NCBI RefSeq assembly: GCF_044762655.1
Contig: NZ_JBIWER010000001.1
Span: 248,001-312,000, forward strand
From: Psychrobacillus sp044762655
GTDB taxonomy: Bacteria; Bacillota; Bacilli; Bacillales_A; Planococcaceae
Direction of reading: 5' to 3'
DNA length: 64,000 nucleotides
The notes under the pieces were generated by a model that saw only the letters and a program-made list of their open reading frames with translations, did not search any database and was not told the DNA's origin. Positions 7,778 to 14,917 of this stretch are shown piece by piece. The translations under genes were made by a program, and so were the position numbers. Within the stretch, counting starts at the first letter, position 1. Each line of letters opens with the position of its first letter.

Positions 7778-8263
7778 TTAATTTTTATTGTATTTTTCAT
7801 TAAGTGCTCTTTCAACATGAGGCGGAACAAGTTCCTCTATATTACCGCCATACCTAGCAACTTCTTTAACGATACTCGAACTCAGGAAAGAATATTGGTT
7901 TTTAGTCATGATAAAAAATGTTTCAATTTTATCATTTAGCACCCGATTCATAGACGTAATTTGCATTTCATACTCAAAATCAGAAACAGCGCGTAAGCCT
8001 CGAATGATTGCACTTGCACTCACACTTTCAGCATAATCTATCAGTAGACCAGAAAAAGTTTGCACTTTGACATTTGGTAAATGAGAAGTGGCTTCTTCGA
8101 TCAAATGAATCCTTTCTTCGACAGAGAATAGTGGGTTTTTAGAGGAGTTATTCAAAACAACAACATAAACCTCTCCAAAAATAGAGGCTCCTCGTTTAAT
8201 AATATCTAAATGTCCATTAGTAATGGGATCGAAACTTCCTGGTACTACAGCTATTTTTCCCAA
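7778..8263 (-). CDS. coaD: Phosphopantetheine adenylyltransferase
   Basis: This 161-residue enzyme transfers AMP from ATP to 4'-phosphopantetheine, the penultimate step of coenzyme A synthesis, in the cytoplasm as a hexamer. Motifs seen are VPGSFDPITNGHLDII with the nucleotide-binding NGH, RGLRAVSDFEYEMQ near residue 90, and YSFLSSSIVKEVARYGG near 123. Length is normal. The start is TTG at 8263, preceded by GAGGAG. It begins two bases after the rsmD stop, so the two genes form an operon as in B. subtilis ylbH-ylbI. Confidence 0.97.
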   Translation of the reverse strand: MGKIAVVPGSFDPITNGHLDIIKRGASIFGEVYVVVLNNSSKNPLFSVEERIHLIEEATSHLPNVKVQTFSGLLIDYAESVSASAIIRGLRAVSDFEYEMQITSMNRVLNDKIETFFIMTKNQYSFLSSSIVKEVARYGGNIEELVPPHVERALNEKYNKN

Positions 8264-8264
8264 T

Positions 8265-8831
8265 TTAATTCTCCTCTTCTTTCAGGCAACGATAAATAGA
8301 GATCACCGTACCTCCATATATCTCTTTTTTCACTAATTCAAAGTCACCATAGGATTTTTCAAGTGTGACATTTTTCTCGTGCTCACAAACTATAATCGCA
8401 TTATCACTCATACAGCCTCTATCTATTAATGTCTGAACTAAATCATAATACATTATTTTGTTATAGGGAGGATCCACAAATAACAGATCAATTTTAAGCT
8501 CTCTTTTCTCAAAAGCTTTCACTGCTCTTGTCGCATCAGCTTTAAAAATTTCTCCTGAATCCTCCAAACGACTCTTCATCAAATTATCTTTAATAGTTTG
8601 TACTGCTTTTGGATCCTTTTCGATAAAGATACATGTTTCAATACCTCTACTCAACGATTCTATCCCTAAATTACCACTTCCTGCAAACAGGTCAACGGCA
8701 ATTCCCCCATCGAAGTAAGGTCCAATCATATTGAAAATGGACTCTTTTACTTTATCAGTAGTTGGTCTTGTATTCATCCCTGGAACTGCTTTTAAAGGCA
8801 GTCCTTTTTTCGAACCTGCTATAACTCTCAT
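8265..8831 (-). CDS. rsmD: 16S rRNA (guanine966-N2)-methyltransferase
   Basis: The 188-residue enzyme methylates G966 of 16S rRNA using S-adenosylmethionine. It opens MRVIAGSKKGLPLKAVPGMNTRPTTDKVKESIFN, has the AdoMet-binding VDLFAGSGNLGIESLSRG near residue 47 and the catalytic DPPY motif (LLFVDPPYNKIMYY) near 120. All match RsmD, and length is normal. The ATG follows GGAG. It sits 15 bases after an unrelated secreted-protein gene and directly precedes coaD. Confidence 0.95.
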   Translation of the reverse strand: MRVIAGSKKGLPLKAVPGMNTRPTTDKVKESIFNMIGPYFDGGIAVDLFAGSGNLGIESLSRGIETCIFIEKDPKAVQTIKDNLMKSRLEDSGEIFKADATRAVKAFEKRELKIDLLFVDPPYNKIMYYDLVQTLIDRGCMSDNAIIVCEHEKNVTLEKSYGDFELVKKEIYGGTVISIYRCLKEEEN

Positions 8832-8846
8832 TTTTTAACTCCAATC

Positions 8847-10265
8847 CTAAAATTGTGCGGATTGTATAATGTTTATACGTTTGTCTTGTTTTTCGATATT
8901 CAACAAAAACAAACGTATCATCCACGCTTCTTCAATATATAGTTGTGATCCAATAATTTCGAAAGGTTCTGATAAGGCATCATACCTTTTTTTATTCAAT
9001 ACATAAAAAGGTTCTTGAATCGGAAAACGAAATGCTCTCGTTTCATTCTGTACATATAAACCCTTGTCTGTATCGTTAAGAGTATACCCTAAAGAAGTTA
9101 ATAATGGTTCAGCTGCATATAAAATCTTTCCATCCTTGAATAGAATTTTCATGTGTTCCTGCTTTAACTCCTGTATGTAAACAGGTCGAGAATCCTCAAA
9201 TAATAATGGGAAGTTTACGGCTCCTGATTGTACATTCGATACAAAAAAGGAAGTTTTTAAATCGATGATAGCTGTTAATAACTCATCCAATTTTGCTGCT
9301 GTTAATTGCTTATTGTTTCGTAAAGCAATTTGAAATTCTACACGTTGATCGATTGTAAAATAATTATTTATCGTTTCATACATCCAAATTGACTTCGCTG
9401 ATCCGACAGGTATTTCCATCAAAAAGCTACTCAGAACTTCAGCAATGAGCTGGTCGTCCGGCGATAAATCATACTCTGATTGTATATGGTTGATGATAAG
9501 CTGATTTTGTATAGAAGCAATATCCCCTTGTTGGATAAAAGTAATCCGGGAAACATTAATGTTATTCTTATCTTCTACAAAAAGTACTGCTAAATGTTCG
9601 TTATTAGTAAAATTTAAATCCTCAAGTAAGTTAGTGACTTCATCGGACAATGTACTAGAAGCATATATAGTAAAGTTCTCATCCTCATATTGAATTGGCA
9701 ATACCTCTTGCTGCCAATATAATTCTTGAACATCACCAGCACCAAATGAAAGTGTATAGTCGATTAAATCAAGAGAAGTCTTACCAATTACAGGTAATCC
9801 AGATACCCACATCCCCCCTCTTTTCACTTCATCTGTTATATGAAGTGAAGTGAGAGAGACTCCTCCTGTGTCAAGTTTTACAAGGAAGTCTTGAATTAAT
9901 TGACCATCAATTAAACCATCAACTAATGGGATTTCAAAAGAAACACTCTGGGTAGAATCTTCTCCTGCTTTAAACTTCGTCAAGTCCTCCGTTAGACGGC
10001 TACAGCTATCACTAGTTTCTAAATCGCAGCTGCGATTTTGACTGTTAATTGGCCATAAAATAGTAATTTCTTCATTTAGCATATTGTTAAAGTGTTGTTT
10101 AATAACAAGCTTATCCTTCTTAACTGTCATATCCACTTCTTGCTCGTAGTAGAAAGCTTGTCCATTCTCTTCCAAACCAGAAGAGTAGGCATCATATTGA
10201 AACAAAAGAAGAACACTATTAGTAACAATTAGGAGTAGGCATAAAAAACTTAAAACAAATTTCAT
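8847..10265 (-). CDS. Secreted or membrane-anchored protein with copper-amine-oxidase-N-like C-terminus
   Basis: I do not recognise the function of this 472-residue protein. It opens MKFVLSFLCLLLIVTNSVLLLF, an uncleaved anchor or signal peptide, followed by about 330 residues of unknown fold. The last 100 residues (ILFKDGKILYAAEPLLTSLGYTL to GSQLYIEEAWMIRLFLLN) look like one stalk domain of the copper amine oxidase N-terminal type, common in Bacillales surface proteins. Two cysteines near residue 80 (RSCDLETSDSCSR) could form a disulfide. The ATG 10265 follows GGAGG by eight bases. It is directly upstream of rsmD-coaD. B. subtilis has no gene that I recall at this position. Confidence 0.6.
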   Translation of the reverse strand: MKFVLSFLCLLLIVTNSVLLLFQYDAYSSGLEENGQAFYYEQEVDMTVKKDKLVIKQHFNNMLNEEITILWPINSQNRSCDLETSDSCSRLTEDLTKFKAGEDSTQSVSFEIPLVDGLIDGQLIQDFLVKLDTGGVSLTSLHITDEVKRGGMWVSGLPVIGKTSLDLIDYTLSFGAGDVQELYWQQEVLPIQYEDENFTIYASSTLSDEVTNLLEDLNFTNNEHLAVLFVEDKNNINVSRITFIQQGDIASIQNQLIINHIQSEYDLSPDDQLIAEVLSSFLMEIPVGSAKSIWMYETINNYFTIDQRVEFQIALRNNKQLTAAKLDELLTAIIDLKTSFFVSNVQSGAVNFPLLFEDSRPVYIQELKQEHMKILFKDGKILYAAEPLLTSLGYTLNDTDKGLYVQNETRAFRFPIQEPFYVLNKKRYDALSEPFEIIGSQLYIEEAWMIRLFLLNIEKQDKRINIIQSAQF

Positions 10266-10318
10266 AGAATTGTCCTCCAACAAAGTGGTAAGATATATGA
10301 GAAAGGAAGTGTTTTCAA

Positions 10319-10705
10319 ATGATTCAACGTTTTATAGAACTAGGCGAAGGTTATGGTGATATTTACGAACTTTGTGAACTAGCAAAGGTAAACAAGGACC
10401 GTATACATCAAGCATTTATTTTTTCTTCCACTAAAGACAATATTAACTATTTTTCCATAGCAATTGCACTGAAACCAGTAAATACTGCAAATTTTTTTCC
10501 CATATACATATGTCGTGAAGGAATAGTTGAAACTCAACAAGAGTCAAAAAGGCTTACTATCTTTAAGGAAGCTTTAAATGAGTTAGAAATCCAACCCATT
10601 AAAGTCGACATAAAGCATTCTTCCATCTATGTGGATGTAAATTTATATTATCAGTATATAATTGGTGTTTTACGTTTAAATCATTTAATACCACCGCTAC
10701 AATAG
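10319..10705 (+). CDS. Conserved hypothetical protein, 128 residues
   Basis: I cannot assign a function. The protein begins MIQRFIELGEGYGDIYELCELAKVN and contains alternating strands and helices with no membrane segment and no metal or catalytic motif that I can name. It resembles small uncharacterised Bacillales proteins encoded near ylbF-ylbG. The start follows AGAAAGGAAGTG with good spacing. It is divergent from the secreted-protein gene (53 bases between starts) and convergent with ylbG, six bases apart. Confidence 0.65.
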   Translation: MIQRFIELGEGYGDIYELCELAKVNKDRIHQAFIFSSTKDNINYFSIAIALKPVNTANFFPIYICREGIVETQQESKRLTIFKEALNELEIQPIKVDIKHSSIYVDVNLYYQYIIGVLRLNHLIPPLQ

Positions 10706-10711
10706 GCTTAG

Positions 10712-10984
10712 TTATAATCCAATTTTATAATCGTATTCTTTTGCTTTATCGGGCTTGCTATTTTCAAATTCAGTTTTCAAAAATGGTCTATAGGATTCTA
10801 AAATTTCCTTGACATAAGGCAATTTGTTCATCTTTTGCTTGGCAATTTCAATCTGATCCTGATCACAATATAATACGACATATTTTTGTCTTTTAGAAAT
10901 ATAATGGACGTGACCAAACTTACGCAAAGATTTAGCTTGTTTTAAATGATGCACATAGACAATTAGTCCTTGTCTTTCTGTCAT
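10712..10984 (-). CDS. ylbG: YlbG family protein (DUF2129)
   Basis: The 90-residue protein matches the YlbG family: MTERQGLIVYVHHLKQAKSLRKFGHVHYISKRQKYVVLYCDQDQ and KLPYVKEILESYRPFLKTEFE are conserved. Its function is unknown. The ATG 10984 lies just after GAGGGG; a longer open frame to 11185 overlaps the divergent phosphodiesterase gene and is rejected. In B. subtilis ylbF, ylbG and rsmD are adjacent. Here ylbG is separated from ylbF by the glycerophosphodiesterase gene and repeat B, and from rsmD by two genes. Confidence 0.9.
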   Translation of the reverse strand: MTERQGLIVYVHHLKQAKSLRKFGHVHYISKRQKYVVLYCDQDQIEIAKQKMNKLPYVKEILESYRPFLKTEFENSKPDKAKEYDYKIGL

Positions 10985-11050
10985 ACTTTTCCCCTCATTT
11001 CTTCCTCTCAAGAATAACATATGGAGGAATTTGATAGCAACAACAACTAG

Positions 11051-11079
11051 CTGACAGTTTTGTGTAGTTTCGATATAAT
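11051..11079 (+). promoter_or_regulatory. Sigma-A promoter of the glycerophosphodiesterase gene
   Basis: CTGACA (11051-11056) and TATAAT (11074-11079) are separated by 17 bases. The gene starts 27 bases further on behind AGGAGG. Confidence 0.8.
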
Positions 11080-11105
11080 AATACTCTAAAAGGAGGAATT
11101 GATGG

Positions 11106-12008
11106 ATGGGTAAAAAATCAAACGTTGCTTTCGCATTGGCTGCCGCAGCAGGTGCAGCGTGGGCTAGTACTAAAGTACTTTCCAAACCACAAAGTCGAAC
11201 GCCTAAAAAAGCCTTGAAATATGAGCACCCAATTGTACTAGCTCATCGGGGCGGATCAGCACTGGCACCAGAATGCTCTCCTTCTGCATTCGACCAAGCT
11301 GCTAAATTAGGAGTTCATGGTTTTGAAATCGATATAAGACTAACAAAAGATGAAGAGATTATTGTATTTCATGATGAAGAACTTAGCAGAGTTACTAACT
11401 ATACAGGTAAAGTATCCGATTATACATTAGCAGAATTAAAAGAAGCTGACCTTGGATATCATTTTTTGGATATAGAGGGTGCTCCTTCTTATAGAAATTG
11501 CGGAGAACAGATTATAACTTTAGGTGAATTACTCAATGCCTATCCGCAAATGCTTATTAACATGGATATAAAAGATGCACCTCATACATATGAGGGGAGC
11601 TTAATGCCTTCTAAATTATGGAGACTATTAGAAGAACATCAAGCATTTGATCGCGTTGTGGTTGCTAGTTTTTACGATGACCAGCTAGATCGTTTTAACT
11701 TATACGCACAAAATTCAGTTGCACTCGGTGCAAGTGAAAAGGAAGTAAGAAAAGCATACACGGCATACACTAGCCAATTTAAGCATTTATATCACCCAAA
11801 GGCGGACGTGTTTCAAATTCCAGTGCGAGCAAATGTATTCCCTCTGGATAATCCAGGATTCATAAAATTTTTAAATTCTTTAAATATCCCTGTTCACTAT
11901 TGGACAATTGATGATCCGGAAATGATGAAAAAGCTTATTAATAACGGAGCAAAAGGAATAATTACAGACCGACCTGATTTGGCGATGGAAGTTTTAAAGT
12001 TAGATTAG
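11106..12008 (+). CDS. Glycerophosphodiester phosphodiesterase family protein
   Basis: The 300-residue protein hydrolyses glycerophosphodiesters to an alcohol and glycerol-3-phosphate. It carries the GDPD signature: LAHRGGSALAPECSPSAF near residue 46, GFEIDIRLTKDEEIIVFHDEEL near 71 with the metal-binding E and D and the catalytic His, and late strands VHYWTIDDPEMMKKLINNGAKGIITDRPD. The first 25 residues (NVAFALAAAAGAAWASTKVL) are hydrophobic, so it may be exported or membrane-anchored. The ATG 11106 follows AGGAGG; an ATG at 11102 meets a stop after three codons. It is monocistronic and inserted between ylbG and ylbF. Confidence 0.92.
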   Translation: MGKKSNVAFALAAAAGAAWASTKVLSKPQSRTPKKALKYEHPIVLAHRGGSALAPECSPSAFDQAAKLGVHGFEIDIRLTKDEEIIVFHDEELSRVTNYTGKVSDYTLAELKEADLGYHFLDIEGAPSYRNCGEQIITLGELLNAYPQMLINMDIKDAPHTYEGSLMPSKLWRLLEEHQAFDRVVVASFYDDQLDRFNLYAQNSVALGASEKEVRKAYTAYTSQFKHLYHPKADVFQIPVRANVFPLDNPGFIKFLNSLNIPVHYWTIDDPEMMKKLINNGAKGIITDRPDLAMEVLKLD

Positions 12009-12025
12009 TAACAATTCAGCCGCTA

Positions 12026-12269
12026 TTGATTTTCTTTACAGGTGGACGCGTACCGCGAGGTGAGCGATGAGCCATCACCGTCACTAACGCGTCGATGCGA
12101 TGTCTCATCTTTCTCACAGCACGAGTTGAAAGCCCCGCAGGAAAGACGCTGGCCGAACTTTGTTTGGCCAATGTCTTTGCGACGAGTAACCGCAGGAGCA
12201 TATGTTTTCGCAGTGATGAGGAGATTGAAGCCGTACCCACGGAAAGCGTCCGCCTGGAGCGTAAATCAA
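12026..12269. repeat. Dispersed repeat, copy B
   Basis: The left end TTGATTTTCTTTACAGGTGG continues with ACGCGTACCGCGAGG. The right end, read inversely, is TTGATTTACGCTCCAGGCGG continuing ACGCTTTCCGTGGG. The interior is GC-richer than its surroundings and has chance open frames on both strands, none with a ribosome site. It fills most of the 362-base gap between the phosphodiesterase gene and ylbF. Confidence 0.7.
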
Positions 12270-12321
12270 CTTTGTTCCAATGTTACTACTAATTAATGAA
12301 ATTGACTTTTTATCTTTTGTA

Positions 12322-12354
12322 AAAAAAAGATGTGTGCAGTTTATGCACACATCC
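12322..12354 (-). terminator. Terminator after ylbF
   Basis: GATGTGTGCA (12329-12338) pairs with TGCACACATC (12344-12353), followed on the minus strand by eight T residues, just past the ylbF stop. Confidence 0.92.
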
Positions 12355-12370
12355 AATCATTTAAAAAACT

Positions 12371-12820
12371 TTAAGCAGAACAAGAACAAGATCCGCCTGT
12401 ACCGCATCCACTTCCACAGCTAGAGCTAGCAGAAGCAAAAAATGGATTGCTAACCGGAACTTTGACACCTTCTGAAACAGATTTACCAATTAACAAACTC
12501 ACTTCGTCCAGTAAGTCCTGCAAGTCGTTCTCAGCAACCTTCAAGTGCGCTACTGCATCTACCATATCCAGTTTTCGTTTAGTAACTCGAATGTCTTTCA
12601 TAACCTTCGAATAATCTGGATGATATTTCCCGAATCGCTGAACCTCTTCGTATTGCTCCTTCAGCCTAGTGAAGCTATTAACCTCACTTACTAAAGTTGA
12701 ATCTGTATATACAGCACGATGTGCATCTAAGTATTGGTAAAATTGTTCAGAGGAAAGAATCATAGTACATAATATATCTGATTGGTCCATTATATCGACC
12801 CATTCGTTTGTCATAATCAT
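12371..12820 (-). CDS. ylbF: YlbF, Y-complex subunit (RicF)
   Basis: The 149-residue helical protein belongs to the YlbF/YmcA family. In B. subtilis it joins YmcA and YaaT in a complex that binds [4Fe-4S] clusters, stimulates RNase Y and is needed for competence, biofilm formation and sporulation. The body is a helical bundle, and the C-terminus is a cysteine-rich tail with five Cys (SSSCGSGCGTGGSCSCSA), consistent with cluster binding. The ATG 12820 follows GGAGG by eight bases. Length equals the B. subtilis protein. Confidence 0.93.
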   Translation of the reverse strand: MIMTNEWVDIMDQSDILCTMILSSEQFYQYLDAHRAVYTDSTLVSEVNSFTRLKEQYEEVQRFGKYHPDYSKVMKDIRVTKRKLDMVDAVAHLKVAENDLQDLLDEVSLLIGKSVSEGVKVPVSNPFFASASSSCGSGCGTGGSCSCSA

Positions 12821-12902
12821 TTGATTAACCTCCAATCCTGTTAATCATACCAGAAAACTAAAAACAAATGCCATACTATTAACTTATTGTTAGGAGAAAA
12901 TA

Positions 12903-13400
12903 ATGAACAAACTACAAGATTTATTTGAAACAGTGACAAAACAGGCAACAGAACAAGAGCTAAACCTAGTAAATGATTTTCTAAACGCTATTCAACAGAA
13001 GCAACAAAACGATGCACCTACATACTTAAATGCGGTATTTCAAATGGACACTCAGTACGAACAAGATCAATGTACTGTCACTATGCCAATAACTCCCATC
13101 TCGCACAATAGTTTTAAAATGCCACATGGCGGTATTATCGCAACACTCGCGGACAATGCGATGGGATTTTTAGTAAATAAAGATTTACGCTCAGAAGGAA
13201 AAGGCGCTGTTACAACGAATATGACAGTCCATTATGTTAAATCCTCCACAGAAAAAAACTTGATCGCAACTGCTACATATTTACATAAAGGTCGTCAAAC
13301 AATCGTCATGGAATGTACTGTAACTCAACCAGACGGGAAAAAAATTGCTTATGCTACTGGATCATTCTTTGTTATTAATCCTCCTACTTCTTCAAAGTAG
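12903..13400 (+). CDS. PaaI-family hotdog thioesterase
   Basis: The 165-residue protein has a hotdog fold with the PaaI-type signature MPHGGIIATLADNAMGFLV near residue 75, where the Asp acts in hydrolysis, and the strands AVTTNMTVHYVKSS and HKGRQTIVMECTVTQPDGKKIAYATGSFFVI. Such enzymes hydrolyse acyl- or aryl-CoA thioesters; the substrate is unknown. An N-terminal helical extension of about 45 residues precedes the hotdog core. The last 17 codons overlap, on the opposite strand, the end of the convergent MurE-like gene. Confidence 0.88.
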   Translation: MNKLQDLFETVTKQATEQELNLVNDFLNAIQQKQQNDAPTYLNAVFQMDTQYEQDQCTVTMPITPISHNSFKMPHGGIIATLADNAMGFLVNKDLRSEGKGAVTTNMTVHYVKSSTEKNLIATATYLHKGRQTIVMECTVTQPDGKKIAYATGSFFVINPPTSSK

Positions 13401-14809
13401 TCATTGACTACATCACGGTCAGAAAAAGGGACAACAAGGTCTTGTAAAATTTGCTCTTGTTCATGTCCCTTACCTGCTATTAACACTGTATCCCCTGCTT
13501 TTGCCATCTTTAGTGCATAAATAATAGCCTGTTTTCGATCGGGTTCTATTCTAAATTTCTTCTTATCTAATCCACTTACAATATCTTTTATAATATCTGT
13601 TGGTTTCTCATTTCGCGGGTTATCCGAGGTAATGATAGCTTGTGTTGCAAAAGTTGTAGCTACCTTTCCCATCTCATTTCTTTTTTTCTTGTCTCTATTA
13701 CCCCCACAGCCAAATACAACGTAAATATTATTTTTGGCAAAGGCTTTAATGGTCGAAAGACATGCTTCTAAAGCATCTGGTGTGTGTGCGTAGTCAATTA
13801 AAACATTAATCCCATTATTGTTATCCACATGCTGAAATCTTCCGTTTGGTAGTGTGAGTGGTTCTATTTTTTGAATTGGTATGTTCAAAGCACATAAAGA
13901 AGCAAGTGCCGCAGCGAGATTCATCCCGTTATAAAATCCACTATTTCTCATTTTCACTTCTACTTCTTCTTTTTTCACTTTAAATTTATAGGTTATCTCT
14001 TCCTCTTTGTCGTTTTCCTGTTGAAAAACAACCGTGTTACGTCCATCCAAGCCAAAACTTATAATAGGTAAAAAAGAATTTTGAGCGACTGTTCTACACC
14101 ATTCATCATCTGCATTTACTACTAGTTTAGTACATAGAGGTACGAGTAATTCTTTAGATTTTTTGTATGGGACCATTCCCCCATGAAACTCAAGATGATC
14201 CTTACCAATATTCAAAAACACTCCAATATCGATTGGATAGTTACCTAAGCGATTGTCCAATAACCCCTGCGAAGATGCCTCTAATATGATGAACTCAATG
14301 GAATGCTCGTAACAATAATGTACAATTTGTATAAAATCATAAAATGGTAACGTCGTATTATTGCGAAAATTTTGTTCCAACTTTTTCCCGTTGATAAATA
14401 CTCCTAATGTCCCTATAACACAGACAGACTTCCCTTGCTGTCTGAGTAATTGACCTATAAAAAAAGATACAGTTGTTTTACCATTTGTGCCCGTTATCGC
14501 TACTGTTCTTACTTTCCTTCCATACAACTCATAGGTTTTTTTACCGATTCTTTCCTTTAATCGTTCCATATCGGAAGGAATAATAATCTGTGGCACACTA
14601 CAATCAGCTATGAAAGTATCTGATATCACTGCACTTGCCCCTAAATGTATTGCTTCGTCTATGATGCGCCGATCTTTTCTTTCAGCGATAAATAGATCGC
14701 CTTCTTTGATCTGCTTTGAAAAATTTACGATTTTGCTCATCCGACATATTGAAAATTCGCCAATAACTTTATATGTTAAGCCTTTTAAAAGTTCATTTAA
14801 CGGATAAAT
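13349..14809 (-). CDS. Second MurE-like UDP-MurNAc-tripeptide ligase with meso-DAP motif
   Basis: The protein of about 486 residues is a Mur ligase. It has an N-terminal UDP-binding-like domain (IYPLNELLKGLTYKVIGEF, IKEGDLFIA), the ATP loop AITGTNGKTTVSFFIGQLL, the LEASSQGL and GKDHLEFHGG metal-site segments, IDYAHTPDALEACL, and SDNPRNEKPTDIIKDI. The DNPR sequence marks enzymes that add meso-diaminopimelate. The carbamylated-lysine region reads YKKSKELL. No ATG, GTG or TTG lies in frame near the expected N-terminus. The best fit is AUU at 14809, nine bases after AGGGAG; ATG 14740 would remove part of domain 1. It is divergent from an aspartokinase domain and preceded by a sigma-K/E-like motif. 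It is far from any mra/mur cluster, so it is probably a paralogue used in sporulation. Confidence 0.8.
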   Translation of the reverse strand: MYPLNELLKGLTYKVIGEFSICRMSKIVNFSKQIKEGDLFIAERKDRRIIDEAIHLGASAVISDTFIADCSVPQIIIPSDMERLKERIGKKTYELYGRKVRTVAITGTNGKTTVSFFIGQLLRQQGKSVCVIGTLGVFINGKKLEQNFRNNTTLPFYDFIQIVHYCYEHSIEFIILEASSQGLLDNRLGNYPIDIGVFLNIGKDHLEFHGGMVPYKKSKELLVPLCTKLVVNADDEWCRTVAQNSFLPIISFGLDGRNTVVFQQENDKEEEITYKFKVKKEEVEVKMRNSGFYNGMNLAAALASLCALNIPIQKIEPLTLPNGRFQHVDNNNGINVLIDYAHTPDALEACLSTIKAFAKNNIYVVFGCGGNRDKKKRNEMGKVATTFATQAIITSDNPRNEKPTDIIKDIVSGLDKKKFRIEPDRKQAIIYALKMAKAGDTVLIAGKGHEQEQILQDLVVPFSDRDVVNDYFEEVGGLITKNDPVA

Positions 14810-14826
14810 AGTAACACACTCCCTAC

Positions 14827-14853
14827 ACCATTCTAGTAAAATCGCATACAGTA
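14827..14853 (+). promoter_or_regulatory. Mother-cell sigma (K/E) type promoter toward the aspartokinase gene
   Basis: CATACAGTA (14845-14853) fits the sigma-K -10 CATANNNTA and the sigma-E -10 CATACANT. An AC dinucleotide lies 16 bases upstream, as for sigma-K. It is 65 bases before the chosen start. Confidence 0.5.
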
Positions 14854-14867
14854 AAATGAATTCCCTG

Positions 14868-14895
14868 TATCGTATGAACGGAGTGTTTGAAATGT
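14868..14895 (-). promoter_or_regulatory. Mother-cell sigma (K/E) type promoter toward the MurE-like gene
   Basis: On the minus strand CATACGATA (14876-14868) fits CATANNNTA, with AC 17 bases upstream (14895-14894). It mirrors the motif facing the aspartokinase gene, giving two divergent mother-cell-like promoters within about 70 bases. Confidence 0.5.
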
Positions 14896-14917
14896 CACGA
14901 ATAGAGTGGTTGAGATT

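Noticed and set aside
7579..7830. Short open frames overlapping the coaD terminator
   Set aside because: They run through repeat A and the terminator hairpin and lack ribosome sites.
10985..11185. N-terminal extension of ylbG to 157 residues
   Set aside because: It overlaps the divergent phosphodiesterase promoter and coding start; the YlbG family starts at MTERQG behind GAGGGG.
12016..12356. Four short open frames on both strands in the gap after the glycerophosphodiesterase gene
   Set aside because: They lie inside repeat B, which is GC-richer and therefore poor in stops; none has a ribosome site or a recognisable protein.
13349..14809. Housekeeping murE
   Set aside because: No neighbouring mraY, murD, murF or spoVD, a non-standard start, and pairing with a stand-alone aspartokinase make a specialised paralogue more likely, though the rest of the genome is not visible.
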